Shown here one piece after another: positions 1 to 9,019 of a stretch of DNA of 64,000 nucleotides. The DNA is taken from contig NZ_CP080096.1 of assembly GCF_019428685.1 (NCBI RefSeq), positions 2,728,001 through 2,792,000 on the forward strand, in the 5' to 3' direction. The position numbers and the translations under genes were made by a program. The stretch's first letter is position 1, and each line of letters begins with the position of its first letter. The notes under the pieces were generated by a model. That model did no database searches and was not told the DNA's origin. It saw nothing but the letters and a program-made list of their open reading frames with translations. Source of the DNA: Paraburkholderia edwinii. GTDB taxonomy: Bacteria; Pseudomonadota; Gammaproteobacteria; Burkholderiales; Burkholderiaceae.

Positions 1-669
1 GCGAAGCGCTTCATCGAAGAGGGTGCCTTCGTTTATATCTTCGGCCGCCGTCAGGAAGCGCTCGACGCCGCTGTGGCCAGCCTCGGGCCCCGTGCCCGCG
101 CCGTGAAGGGCTCGGTGTCCAATCAGGCGGACCTCGACCGACTCTACGCGCTCGTGAAAGCCGAGCGTGGAATGCTCGACATCGTATTCGCCAATGCTGG
201 AGCGGGGAGACCGCTTCGGCTCGGCGAGATCACCGACGAGCACATCGATGACACTTTCGACACCAACGTGAAGGGCACGATCTTCACGGTCCAGAAGGCA
301 CTCCCTCTGATGAGCGAGGGCGGTTCGATCATTCTCACGGGATCGAGCGCCGGCACCACGGGCGCTCCGGCCTTCAGCGCCTACAGCGCGAGCAAGGCGG
401 CAGTGCGCAACCTTGCGCGGACCTGGGCGGAGGACCTGAAGGGCACCGGCATCCGGGTGAACGTTCTCTCGCCCGGGGCGACGGCGACCGAACTCGCGAA
501 GGAAGCGTTAGGCGAGGAAGGCCAGAAGGTCTTCGCCCTGATGACTCCGCTACAGCGCATGGCTGATCCGTCAGAGATCGGGGCGGCGGCTACCTTTCTC
601 GCCTCGCCAGACAGCAGCTTTATGACCGCGAGCGAACTCGCCGTTGATGGTGGCCTTGCGCAACTCTAA
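1..669 (+). CDS. SDR family oxidoreductase (5' end outside the window)
   Basis: The reading frame is open from base 1, so the start codon and the N-terminal glycine-rich nucleotide loop lie upstream of the window. What remains is a classical short-chain dehydrogenase: the N-A-G motif after beta-4 (ANAGAG), a catalytic Ser in LTGSS, the catalytic pair in YSASK, and the C-terminal DGG close to the stop. It should be an NAD(P)-dependent oxidoreductase of unknown substrate, cytoplasmic. Its stop lies 13 bp before the next SDR start, with the Shine-Dalgarno of that gene in between, so the two are almost certainly co-transcribed. Family call is secure; substrate cannot be inferred. Confidence 0.9.
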   Translation, partial: AKRFIEEGAFVYIFGRRQEALDAAVASLGPRARAVKGSVSNQADLDRLYALVKAERGMLDIVFANAGAGRPLRLGEITDEHIDDTFDTNVKGTIFTVQKALPLMSEGGSIILTGSSAGTTGAPAFSAYSASKAAVRNLARTWAEDLKGTGIRVNVLSPGATATELAKEALGEEGQKVFALMTPLQRMADPSEIGAAATFLASPDSSFMTASELAVDGGLAQL

Positions 670-682
670 GGAGAAAGATCAA

Positions 683-1450
683 ATGACACAGCCACTAAAG
701 GGCAAAACCGCTCTCGTTACGGGCGCATCGCGGGGCATTGGCCGCGCCATCGCCGAGCGTCTCGCGAAAGATGGCGCAATCGTCGCGCTGACCTATAACG
801 CCAGCAAATCAGGCGCGGACGAGGCGGTCGCTTCCATCGAGAAAGCGGGAGGCACCGCATTCGCGATCCATGCGGATCTCGTTGATCGGGCGACTGTCCC
901 GGCTTTGTTCGAGAGACTCAACGACGAGTTCACCAGACGGAACGGAAGCAAAGCCCTCGACATTCTGATCAACAACGCCGGCAATTCCGGCTGGGTTGGC
1001 TTCAAGGACGCGACGCCGGAGAGTTGGGACACCTTGATGGCGGTCTACGCCCGCGCGCCCTTCTTCATCATTCAGGCCGCTCTCGATCGTCTCGCCGATG
1101 GTGGACGCATCATCAACATTTCTTCCGCAGCCGCCACGAAGCCCGTGACGGCTGCGCCCGTCTACTCGATGGCGAAAGCGGCCATCAACACCCTGACCCA
1201 TACGCTCGCAATCGAGTTGGGGCCGCGTGGCATCACGGCGAATGCCGTAGCACCGGGCTTCACCCGAACGGATGCGAACGCCGAGTTTCGGGAGAATTCC
1301 GAACTCGTCAAGGCGGTCGAGGCCCAAATCGCGCTGGGCCGCTTTGGCGAGCCTTCGGAGATCGCCGCTGTCGTGGCGTTCCTGGCCTCCGATGAAGGCC
1401 ATTGGGTGACCGGCCAGACGATTGAAGCGAGCGGCGGTTACAAGCTCTGA
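683..1450 (+). CDS. SDR family oxidoreductase (3-oxoacyl-ACP reductase-like)
   Basis: A 255-residue classical SDR. Visible motifs are the cofactor loop TGASRGIG near residue 13, NNAG, the Ser of INISS, the catalytic YSMAK, and a C-terminal GGYKL. The ATG at 683 is chosen because AAGGAGA lies just upstream and the conserved domain starts within ten residues; an in-frame start at 644 would overlap the preceding gene. It is the second gene of a probable three-gene unit (SDR, SDR, NADP oxidoreductase), an arrangement often seen beside LysR regulators in Burkholderia and Pseudomonas (from memory). It probably reduces small carbonyl compounds with NADPH; the substrate is unknown. Confidence 0.9.
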   Translation: MTQPLKGKTALVTGASRGIGRAIAERLAKDGAIVALTYNASKSGADEAVASIEKAGGTAFAIHADLVDRATVPALFERLNDEFTRRNGSKALDILINNAGNSGWVGFKDATPESWDTLMAVYARAPFFIIQAALDRLADGGRIINISSAAATKPVTAAPVYSMAKAAINTLTHTLAIELGPRGITANAVAPGFTRTDANAEFRENSELVKAVEAQIALGRFGEPSEIAAVVAFLASDEGHWVTGQTIEASGGYKL

Positions 1451-1478
1451 CCGCGCCGGGGAAACGAAGGAGAAACGT

Positions 1479-1688
1479 ATGAACTACGCCATCATTGGCT
1501 TCGGCAAGATCGGCCACGCACTTGCCAAGGCGTTCGCCCGCAACGGCATCGAAGTGCGTTGCAACCACGCGCGACCCAGAAAGCTTTGCGACCGATGCGG
1601 CCGCGATTGGACAGGTGGATGGCTTGTGCATGCGCGCGGAAAGAACTGGGGACACCTGATATTCAACGACTTGATCAAGTTCGATTAA
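1479..1688 (+). pseudogene. Frameshifted NADPH-dependent F420 reductase-family protein
   Basis: A good Shine-Dalgarno (AAGGAGA) precedes the ATG at 1479 and the product opens as a coenzyme-F420-type NADP oxidoreductase: MNYAIIGFGKIGHALAKAF, with a GxGxxG-like Rossmann loop. After residue 26 the frame is lost. The next frame, starting near 1560, continues the family sequence as ATTRDPESFATDAAAIGQ, so a small indel near 1555-1561 has broken the gene. The sequence after about 1625 no longer resembles the family, so the 3' two thirds are also missing. A sequencing error could explain the indel but not the missing 3' part. Normal members are roughly 200 residues. Confidence 0.75.
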
Positions 1689-2084
1689 TGAATCGGGATT
1701 GAAGGGATGATGGCAGCGGTAAGTAGCCAGTCGTCCCCGAACTCGGTCCTTACGTCGAACAGGCGCGGTGGTCCACCGTGCATCGACGAACATCGGACAG
1801 CAGTCGACCCAAATCGGCCGCTTGCACCTGCTGGTGCAGAACGGCATCTCTCCGAGGTCACGCTGTGATCTGAGTAGGTCGACCGACGCGCGCGGCAGCA
1901 CGACATGCTATTAGGGTCACTCACACGCCGCGCCGCGCCCCCTATTTCCATAGTTGACCGAAATGACATCCGCGTATTGAATGGCCGTTTGCTGAGCAGA
2001 GCGGTCGTCTGAACGTCCGAGCCGCGCGGGCAGCGCATCCAGGTTACTGGATGCGCGCCTGCACGGGAGCCTGTATTGCGGCCC
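1689..2084. other. Intergenic region without a recognisable gene
   Basis: About 400 bp between the broken NADP oxidoreductase gene and the 3' end of the BKACE gene. Short open frames exist on both strands but none has a Shine-Dalgarno or a recognisable family. The junction near 1625-1690, where homology to the oxidoreductase stops, suggests a deletion or insertion scar, but I see no terminal inverted repeats. Confidence 0.4.
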
Positions 2085-3023
2085 TCAAAATCCAACTCTT
2101 TCCCGACCTTTAAGCGCCAGCATGTCGCGCGCCTCCGCGGGCGTCGCGATTTCATAGCCAAGATCCTCGAGTATCCGGCGAACCTTGACGACCTGCTCAG
2201 CGTTAGAACTAGCGAGCTTGCCACGCGCGATATTCAACGAATCTTCCAGTCCGACACGGACATTCCCGCCCATCATGGCCGCTGTCGTGGCGAAGTTCAT
2301 CTGGGCGCCGCCTGCGCCGAGGACCGACCAGCGATAGTCCTTGCCGAACAGTCGGTCGGCGGTCCGCTTCATGAACACAAGGTTGTCGAGGTCTGCACCG
2401 ATGCCACCCAGAATCCCAAAGATAAACTGAATGAAAACCGGCGGTTTGAACATGCCGATGTCCATGCAGAATCTCAGGTTGTACAAGTGACCGAGGTCGT
2501 AGCACTCGTGCTCGAACTTGACGCCATGTGCTTCGCCCAGTTCCTTCGCCGTGAACCCGATATCGCGGAACGTGTTACGGAAAATGTACGAGTCCGAGTT
2601 GCGCAGATAGGCTTCTTCCCAGTCGAACTTCCACTCTTTGTAGCGATCTGCCAGCGGGTGCATCGAGAAATTCATGCTTCCCATGTTTAACGATGCCATT
2701 TCGGGTGATACGCGGCGTGCCGGCGCGATGCGCTCATCCATCGTGTTCGTAAGGCTGCCTCCCGTCGACAGATTGATAACCGCATCGGTCGACGCCTTGA
2801 TGTCCGGCAGAAACTGCATGAAGTGATCGGGATCGATCGATACCGCACCGTTGGTCGGATTCCGGGCGTGCAGATGGAGAATCGCCGCACCGGCCTGCGC
2901 CGCGTCGATGGCTTGCCGCGCAATGTCTTCGGGTCGATAAGGTAACGCGTCCGACATGGTCGGCGTATGGATGGCGCCAGTGATAGCGCAAGTAATGATG
3001 ACTTTCTTGTCTTGACGAGCCAT
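2085..3023 (-). CDS. Beta-keto acid cleavage enzyme (BKACE, DUF849)
   Basis: A 312-residue protein opening with KVIITCAITGAIHTPTMS, the hallmark start of the BKACE (3-keto-5-aminohexanoate cleavage) family. The family is a zinc-dependent TIM barrel that condenses a beta-keto acid with acetyl-CoA, giving acetoacetate and a new CoA ester. Metal-binding His50 and His52 are visible in HLHAR. Length is typical. It is last in a minus-strand operon behind an AtoE-like transporter and a PanE-like dehydrogenase, with gaps of about 78 bp. The substrate is not predictable from sequence alone. Context suggests that an imported hydroxy- or keto-acid is oxidised and then cleaved. ATG at 3023 follows a GGACGG-type site. 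Confidence 0.88.
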   Translation of the reverse strand: MARQDKKVIITCAITGAIHTPTMSDALPYRPEDIARQAIDAAQAGAAILHLHARNPTNGAVSIDPDHFMQFLPDIKASTDAVINLSTGGSLTNTMDERIAPARRVSPEMASLNMGSMNFSMHPLADRYKEWKFDWEEAYLRNSDSYIFRNTFRDIGFTAKELGEAHGVKFEHECYDLGHLYNLRFCMDIGMFKPPVFIQFIFGILGGIGADLDNLVFMKRTADRLFGKDYRWSVLGAGGAQMNFATTAAMMGGNVRVGLEDSLNIARGKLASSNAEQVVKVRRILEDLGYEIATPAEARDMLALKGRERVGF

Positions 3024-3101
3024 GGACCGTCCTTTCTGCTAAATCCAAATGAAGTCGTGCACGCCCGGTATCGACCGGGCAGCGTTCGCTGTCGTGCGGA
3101 A

Positions 3102-4157
3102 TCAGGCGGTGTGGTACCGCAAATCCGCCACGTGCGCCGCAAGCAGGGCGTCGAATCGATTCAGATCGGCAAACCGATTGACCCCGCGTCTGATTTGCGC
3201 CTCGAGCACCAGTTCGACGACCTTATCGTTAAACGGTGTCGCTACTCGACGCTCGCGGCCTTTTTCACACACGAGCCCGTTGATGTAGCGAATCTCCGTG
3301 TCGCGCCCCTTCTCCAGGTCTTGCAACATGCTGGCCTTCAGTGCAGCGTGTGCGCCCCATATCTTTCGATACAGCGGCATCTTTGAGGGGATATCGGCCG
3401 CAGTGTCGAATTCGAAGGTTTCGAGGTCTTCGCCTTGCATCGTGACAAGACGCACGCCGTGTGCGTGAGCGACCTTGATGCACTCGTTTGCAACGAACGC
3501 CACACAGGTCATCGCCCGCGCGTCGTTGAGCACGTCGCCGAACGTGCAGCCCAATGCTGCAGACATGCCGCTGAACGTGGCATTCATCAACAGCTTGCTA
3601 AAGCGGATGCCCATCAGATCGGTGCGAATATCCGTGTTGCCCACGCACTCGAGATAGGACTGCACTTGCGCCAGCCGCGGCCGGACCACGCCGTCGATTT
3701 CGCCGATTTCAAACGCAAAGTTTTTCAGCGCGGCGTAACTGGAAGTGAGCGACGACACGCCCGGCTTGATCCATGTCGCTCCGAATCCGACGGCGCCGCC
3801 CACGGTGCGCTGCGCGCCGACGATACTGGCCACAGCGTGTTCGGGTATCCCGTTCTGCAAGGTGCAGACGACACTGTCCGCGTGAAGGTGCGGGAGCAAC
3901 TGGGTCAGCGTCTGCTGGTTGCTGGTCTGTTTGGTCAAAAGAAACACGAGATCGTACTGGCCGGTCATCTCATCGGGCGTCAGCGCAGTGACAGGAACGT
4001 TCAGCTCGATAGACCCCGTGATCGTCGCGCCCATCCGGTTGAGCGCCTCGACGTGTTCCCGGTTTGTGTCGAGCAGGTCGATCTGCTTGCCGGCCTGCGC
4101 GATCAATGCGCCGATGATGGTGCCAAGGGACCCCGCGCCTACCACTGCTGCTCTCAT
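3102..4157 (-). CDS. Ketopantoate reductase (ApbA/PanE) family dehydrogenase
   Basis: 351 residues. The N-terminal Rossmann loop is GAGSLGT, followed by the QNG motif near residue 100. The C-terminal helical domain has the family Lys/Asn (SKLLMNA) and a signature in which MLQDLEKGRDTEI is followed by a conserved Asn (YINGLV). PanE enzymes reduce 2-dehydropantoate with NADPH, but this member is longer than biosynthetic PanE and sits between a carboxylate transporter and BKACE. I infer a catabolic dehydrogenase acting on a hydroxy- or keto-acid that feeds the cleavage enzyme, so I give no panE symbol. It follows the transporter gene by 77 bp and precedes BKACE by 78 bp. Confidence 0.82.
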   Translation of the reverse strand: MRAAVVGAGSLGTIIGALIAQAGKQIDLLDTNREHVEALNRMGATITGSIELNVPVTALTPDEMTGQYDLVFLLTKQTSNQQTLTQLLPHLHADSVVCTLQNGIPEHAVASIVGAQRTVGGAVGFGATWIKPGVSSLTSSYAALKNFAFEIGEIDGVVRPRLAQVQSYLECVGNTDIRTDLMGIRFSKLLMNATFSGMSAALGCTFGDVLNDARAMTCVAFVANECIKVAHAHGVRLVTMQGEDLETFEFDTAADIPSKMPLYRKIWGAHAALKASMLQDLEKGRDTEIRYINGLVCEKGRERRVATPFNDKVVELVLEAQIRRGVNRFADLNRFDALLAAHVADLRYHTA

Positions 4158-4234
4158 ACGTTCTCCGTCGTTGGCTGAGTTTGAGTAATCGACCGGTTAT
4201 TTCCCGGTGCGCGATGCAATCGCGCCGGCTGTTA

Positions 4235-5653
4235 TCAAAGGCCGTGCGGGAATATCAGGAATGCGACACTACCCACGACGAGCGCATACAGAAACATGGC
4301 GAACGTGTACGGCAGGATGTCCTGGAACCGGACTTTGAACGCCGCCATGAACGGCAGCGCCCAGAAAGGTTGAATCAGATTCGCGAGCTGGCCGCCGGTG
4401 CTGTATGCGTTGACGACATGGGCGACGGGAATTCCAAGCTTCTGGCCGGCCGCGATGATGTAGGGCGCTTCGACGGCAAACTTGGAACCGCCCGACGGGA
4501 CGAAGAAATCCATGATCGTCGTATAGATGAGCACGATCCATGAATAGGTTCCCTTGGTCGAAATGGACAGAAACCAGTGCGTAATGATGTCGGACAGACC
4601 CGAGTGGACGATCAGTCCGAAGATGCCCGCGTACAGCGGAAACTGGATGATGACGCCATAGGTTGTGCCCACACCTTGTTTGACGGATTCCGTGAAGCTG
4701 CGCGGCGAACCATGAAGCACCATACCCAGACCGAACAGCATGAAGTTGATGACGTTCAGGTCCAGCTTCGCTGCGCCCATGGTCACAATGAACCGCACGG
4801 ACCAGATCAGGATACCCACGCCAAGGATGGTCAACAGAACACGCGAACGCTCCCAACGCTCGGCGGGGCGCAGGTTCTCAGTCGAGTCGGTGGCGCTCGG
4901 GACTCGCGTGAATTCGTCGTACACCGCATCGCTGATCTCAACCGCCCGCTCCTTTCGCGGCATCAGCAATGCGAATATGACCGGCAACGTGACTAGTTGG
5001 AACAGGACGAGCGTCAGCAGAAACGGCGACAACGCCGTCTGCGTGAGCGGAATCAGCCCGCCGATCGCTTTTTCCAGAAAGTTTCCGGAGGTCGCTGCCA
5101 GCAACGGCGCGGATTGCGATGGCCCGTTCGCCATCAACAGCATCATCGTGTAGGCGGCAGCGGCCAGAACCGGATAGTGGATACCCATGCCGCGTTTACG
5201 CACGGCCACTTCCTTCCCCATGACGATCGCCACCATGATTCCCGCCGCCCAGTGCAGCCAGCTCACGACACCAACGATCAGGCAGAACAGGATCAAGGTT
5301 GAGCGTGCGGTCGACGTCATGCCGATCACGCGGACAATCGCCGCCTTGACCAGCTTCGAGTCGGCCACGACGAAGCCGGTGATCATCATCACAGTCAACT
5401 GCATCGCGAACGTAAGCAACACCCAGAAGCCTTTCGCGTAATCGTCGAGGAGTTCCAATGGGCCGTGCCGCGTCAACCCAAGCGCCATCACGTAGACGAT
5501 GAGCGTCAGTGCAACGACAAAGACCATCGAGTCGGGAATCCAGTTGAGACTCCACTGCGTGAACCACTCGGATACGTTTCGCCGGCCTTGTCTCGCCGAC
5601 TCAGTGACGCCGCGCGCTGAGCGCTCGGCGTCGTCTTGCACCATTTGCACCAT
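4235..5653 (-). CDS. Short-chain fatty acid transporter (AtoE family)
   Basis: 472 residues with many hydrophobic segments spread along the chain and a soluble N-terminal tail of about 30 residues. Characteristic stretches include GFWVLLTFAMQLTVMMITGFV, FVPSGGSKFAVEAPYI and the following NAYSTGGQLANLIQPFWALP, typical of the AtoE short-chain fatty acid permease family. It should import acetoacetate, butyrate or a related carboxylate across the inner membrane. It is first in the operon with the PanE-like and BKACE genes. Because BKACE releases acetoacetate, either the imported acid or acetoacetate itself could be its cargo. The divergent AraC gene is the likely regulator. Confidence 0.88.
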   Translation of the reverse strand: MVQMVQDDAERSARGVTESARQGRRNVSEWFTQWSLNWIPDSMVFVVALTLIVYVMALGLTRHGPLELLDDYAKGFWVLLTFAMQLTVMMITGFVVADSKLVKAAIVRVIGMTSTARSTLILFCLIVGVVSWLHWAAGIMVAIVMGKEVAVRKRGMGIHYPVLAAAAYTMMLLMANGPSQSAPLLAATSGNFLEKAIGGLIPLTQTALSPFLLTLVLFQLVTLPVIFALLMPRKERAVEISDAVYDEFTRVPSATDSTENLRPAERWERSRVLLTILGVGILIWSVRFIVTMGAAKLDLNVINFMLFGLGMVLHGSPRSFTESVKQGVGTTYGVIIQFPLYAGIFGLIVHSGLSDIITHWFLSISTKGTYSWIVLIYTTIMDFFVPSGGSKFAVEAPYIIAAGQKLGIPVAHVVNAYSTGGQLANLIQPFWALPFMAAFKVRFQDILPYTFAMFLYALVVGSVAFLIFPHGL

Positions 5654-5916
5654 GTCTTGCTCCCCTTAACTGAATCGAATCGCCTGCTCAGGCGTGAGCG
5701 CGCGCAGGCATCAGCCATGCCGCCGTTCAAATACGTCGGGTGACGCTGTCAACGTCAGGGACTGGCAGGATGCCGCGACGGCCGGTCACAGCATGGAGGG
5801 GCGGATTTACCGCAGGGAGCCGGCGATAACACCGAAGAAGTGATAGTCACGTTGTCTCCATCGTCTGATTGTGTGCAAGCACGGGAACGTGGGCTTTTCC
5901 GTGGCTTGTGATCAGG

Positions 5917-7020
5917 ATGGTAGTGAGATATCCTGCCCGTCGAAAGGTCATTAAGGGACTCGTGCAGGTCAAAAAGGGACAATCGGAGACAGTGGTGCGA
6001 TCACAACTTCCACTGCCGCATGAGCAAATCTACGCGCCGTACAAAATCGGCGCCGTAGTGGAAGTGCTTGCGGAGCAAGGCATTCCGCCTGAAATGAGTT
6101 TGAAGGCAAGCGGTGTCGCCATCGACAAGCTGTACGACGCGTTTGAACTTACGTCGGTCCGCCAGTACCTGACGGTGTGCGAGAACGCGGTCAGGATCGC
6201 CACTGATCCGGCCACCGCCTTCGAGATAGGGCGCCGCCTGCACCTGTCCGCGTACGGAATATACGGATACGCGTTGCTGTCGTGTTTGTCGCTGCGCGAG
6301 TACTTTCGGTTAGCTGTGAAATACCGGCGCCTCGCCACACCGCCCGTCAATATCGAATGGACTGAGCAGGATGAGACCGTGACGTGGACCTTCGCGGATG
6401 CGATCGTCCCCGACCCATCGCCGAGGCTTTGGGAATTCCTGATCGAGCAGCAGGTCAGCCTCAACGTCACTCACCTTCAGGAAATTGCGGGTCGCGAATG
6501 CCCACCTTTGCGCGCGACGTTCTCGTACCCGGCGCCGACGCACGCGCACCTCTACGCCAGGTATCTGGGCTGTTCCTGTGAGTTCGACGCACCTCAGTGC
6601 GCGCTCATTTACGACCGCGCGATCCTCGATCAGAAACCGCAAAAGGCTCACCGGCTGACGACAGCGTTACTGCAAGAAACTTGTGACCGGCTTGTCGGGC
6701 AAGAAAAGACGTCGAGTGGGCTATCGGGGGAAATCTACAAGGTCTTTCTGACTCATCCGGGTGATTTCCCTTCCATGGATGCAATGGCTGCAAGATTCAA
6801 CATGGTCAAGCGAACGCTTCGACGTCGCCTGGATGCGGAAGGGACTTCATTTCAGTCGATTCTGGACGATGTGCGATCTTCCCTCGCGCAAGAGTATCTG
6901 CAGACAACCCGGATGAACGTGAACGACATTGCCACCCTGCTCGGCTTCAGCGATGCCGCAAATTTTCGGCGCGCACTCAAACGTTGGACGGGCAAGGGAC
7001 CGAAAGAGCTTCGCAGTTAG
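5917..7020 (+). CDS. AraC family transcriptional regulator (PF12625-type sensor)
   Basis: The protein has an N-terminal arabinose-binding-like sensor domain, starting at HEQIYAPYKIGAVVEVLAEQG, and a C-terminal HTH_18 DNA-binding domain of about 90 residues. The second HTH ends in IATLLGFSDAANFRRALKRWTG. It is divergent from the transporter-dehydrogenase-BKACE operon, with roughly 260 bp between them, and so is probably its ligand-responsive activator. The start is uncertain: ATG 5917 is the only ATG upstream of the domain, but GTG 5962 (preceded by AAGGGA) and GTG 5995 would give lengths closer to relatives, and a TTG at 5869 is also in frame. Confidence 0.86.
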   Translation: MVVRYPARRKVIKGLVQVKKGQSETVVRSQLPLPHEQIYAPYKIGAVVEVLAEQGIPPEMSLKASGVAIDKLYDAFELTSVRQYLTVCENAVRIATDPATAFEIGRRLHLSAYGIYGYALLSCLSLREYFRLAVKYRRLATPPVNIEWTEQDETVTWTFADAIVPDPSPRLWEFLIEQQVSLNVTHLQEIAGRECPPLRATFSYPAPTHAHLYARYLGCSCEFDAPQCALIYDRAILDQKPQKAHRLTTALLQETCDRLVGQEKTSSGLSGEIYKVFLTHPGDFPSMDAMAARFNMVKRTLRRRLDAEGTSFQSILDDVRSSLAQEYLQTTRMNVNDIATLLGFSDAANFRRALKRWTGKGPKELRS

Positions 7021-7113
7021 TGCGCGAACCGACGCTGCGGTTGGCGCCCGCAATCAGCAAGTGGCATGTCACCAGAAAGCACGGTCATCGTGGCCGGAAT
7101 GCCGTCACTCCGT

Positions 7114-8172
7114 TCAGGCCTCGACGTTCACCGGGCCAAACAACACAACACCGGGACTACCGTCAGGTCGCTTGAATAGCGTCGCGCGATCGCCATTTAC
7201 ACCGTGGCTCGCGATCGACAGGGGCTGCGTAAAACCCACCGTTACGGTGGCGAGCCTGGCATGGTTGCGATTCGGCACCCGATCTCCAGGCCTGGCACCG
7301 GCATTCTTCTCGTTTTCCGTTTGCGCGGCACTGGCCGCAACACGCAGCAAATCGAGTGCGGTACTGACGCCGTGTAGCGTCGGCTGCCCAAGTCCGGAGA
7401 TCAGCCCGCGCAGACGGCTACCTCCATCGTCGTTAGTACCGTTAGGATTCTTGTCCTGCCCGACTGTGGTCGTATTGCCCGGCGGGAGGGAAGTAGCGGG
7501 CGCGCCTGGGGTTGCAACATCGATAACCGACGAGGTCGCGGACACCGACTGGTTTTGGAGCGAAACCGACAACGCACCACTATCGGGATCAAATGATATC
7601 GACACCGAACCTGCACGTGCATTGACTGTCGTCCCCGACGCCGACAACGTCGTCCCATAACCGGCCGATACGGCAACGTCGCCGGCAAATGCTTTAGTGA
7701 AACCAGATACCGTAAACGGTTCGGCAGAGGTCGCGGCGAAGCTTGCATTCAGGCTGATAGAACCGCCTTTTGCCAGTTGCTCGCTAAAACTCGCACCGAC
7801 TGCCTCGGCTTGCTGCGCCGTAAAACCGCTTTCCACAAGTAAATTTTGAAGCGCACCGCTCAGTTCGCTGTTAGCGGTTGCCGTTATCTCCCGTTGTCCG
7901 GTCGCTGGATCGACGTTGGTTGCAGTTTGCAGGATCTGCCCGAAGGTAGCCTCGAACTGGTTGACGTTGGCCGTCGCAACCATCGGAACAGCTGCCGCCC
8001 GAAGCATGGCGAAATTTTCTTGCAGTTGCTGCATTTGGCCGTTATCAACGTGGCCGATCTCCAGCCCTGCCGATTGACTGGATAGTTTCCGCCCGACGTT
8101 GACGGACGCCGACGAATTATTCTGTAAGCCGGACAACTGGGCGTCAGTGATGCTGTTGATCGGTGAAGACAT
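7114..8172 (-). CDS. Orphan Ser/Thr/Ala-rich protein without Cys or Trp
   Basis: A 352-residue protein I do not recognise. It has no signal peptide or membrane segment. The N-terminus is rich in Ser, Asn and Gln (MSSPINSITDAQLSGLQNNS), followed by a predicted helical part with many Gln (to about residue 140), a Thr/Ser/Gly/Ala-rich middle resembling beta-repeat surface proteins, and a Pro/Gly/Asn-rich linker near residue 230. I count no cysteine, no tryptophan and one tyrosine. That profile resembles type III-secreted, harpin or needle-translocator-associated proteins, but no secretion genes are in the window. It is monocistronic, convergent with the AraC gene. The absence of stops over 1 kb and the coding-like composition support a real gene. 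Confidence 0.6.
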   Translation of the reverse strand: MSSPINSITDAQLSGLQNNSSASVNVGRKLSSQSAGLEIGHVDNGQMQQLQENFAMLRAAAVPMVATANVNQFEATFGQILQTATNVDPATGQREITATANSELSGALQNLLVESGFTAQQAEAVGASFSEQLAKGGSISLNASFAATSAEPFTVSGFTKAFAGDVAVSAGYGTTLSASGTTVNARAGSVSISFDPDSGALSVSLQNQSVSATSSVIDVATPGAPATSLPPGNTTTVGQDKNPNGTNDDGGSRLRGLISGLGQPTLHGVSTALDLLRVAASAAQTENEKNAGARPGDRVPNRNHARLATVTVGFTQPLSIASHGVNGDRATLFKRPDGSPGVVLFGPVNVEA

Positions 8173-8477
8173 TTGAATGTACCAGGCGCGGTTATCTATT
8201 CGGGATTTTCTGTCGCGCCCATGAGCAGCAAAAAGCGCAACGCCTACAGAACGATATCGACAAGCGCCTTGCTGGGCTTTAGCTCAAACGATGCTTTTTT
8301 TTTGCGTCCGCGCGCGCCCCCCCGGGCGCCTGAGCGCCCACCGATGGAATGCTTCAGTCGAAGAGACAACTGTCATGCGATTCGGCTTTCAGAATCATCC
8401 TGAGACTCGACCGACACCTGAAGTCGGTTGGCAGTAGTTTCCTCGATGCAGGGGTATTCACGCTTGAGGCGGCTAAC
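8173..8477. other. Intergenic region with homopolymer runs
   Basis: About 300 bp between the orphan secreted-like gene and the GNAT gene. It holds a run of nine T (about 8295-8303) and, 13 bp on, seven C followed by GGG, then a short GC hairpin (GGGCGCCTGAGCGCCC). I see no gene. The hairpin lacks a U-tract on either strand, so I do not call a terminator. It presumably contains the promoter of the orphan gene. Confidence 0.4.
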
Positions 8478-8996
8478 CTATCGGTCGGCCTTGAACACAT
8501 CGGCAAGCACGGCCCATCGCTCGTGATCTTGCCATTCGCCATTGATGCGCAGATAGCGCGGCGAGAAGCCTTCCTTCTGAAATCCTAGTCGGCGTACCAA
8601 CGCTATTGACGCGTGGTTGTTTGGCTGGATGTTCGCTTCGAGCCGATGCAATCCCAACTCACCAAACGCATAGGTGACTGCGCTTCTAACTGCGTCGGTC
8701 ATCAACCCTTTCCCGCTGAATTTCGCCATTCCGTAGTAGGCGAGATAAGCGCTGTGGAATGCTCCGCCCACGATTTCACTGATGTTGATCACACCGACAA
8801 CTTCACCCGTAGCCTGCACCCGCGCTATAAGACCAATGTTCGGGCCAGTAAGGCAACGCGCGAACCAGACATCAAAACCTGCCTGATCTGTGAATGAGGT
8901 GACCCATGGGAGGTGATGGTCCTGACTGGAGCAATTTGCCGAAATCAGATCGGTAGCGTCATCGCGAACTACGCGACTCAGTTGAATCAAGCTCAT
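8478..8996 (-). CDS. GNAT family N-acetyltransferase (RimJ/RimL type)
   Basis: 172 residues starting at ATG 8996; the longer in-frame extension runs into the upstream gene and lacks homology. The acetyl-CoA-binding region is seen around GMAKFSGKGLMTDAVRSAV and the C-terminal part has the RimJ-type LHRLEANIQPNNHASIALV followed by RLGF. It should acetylate a protein N-terminus, an amino acid or a small amine in the cytoplasm; the substrate is unknown. Its start lies 23 bp after the stop of the D-Ala-D-Ala dipeptidase-like gene, so the two are probably co-transcribed. Confidence 0.85.
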   Translation of the reverse strand: MSLIQLSRVVRDDATDLISANCSSQDHHLPWVTSFTDQAGFDVWFARCLTGPNIGLIARVQATGEVVGVINISEIVGGAFHSAYLAYYGMAKFSGKGLMTDAVRSAVTYAFGELGLHRLEANIQPNNHASIALVRRLGFQKEGFSPRYLRINGEWQDHERWAVLADVFKADR

Positions 8997-9019
8997 GATT
9001 ATTGTGAAGCCCGAAAGCC

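Noticed and set aside
3102..4157. Naming the dehydrogenase panE
   Set aside because: Length and operon context with BKACE and a carboxylate transporter point to catabolism, not pantothenate synthesis.
8290..8325. Runs of T and C as a phase-variable switch
   Set aside because: The runs are intergenic and no frame or clear promoter spacing depends on them; nothing links them to a contingency gene.
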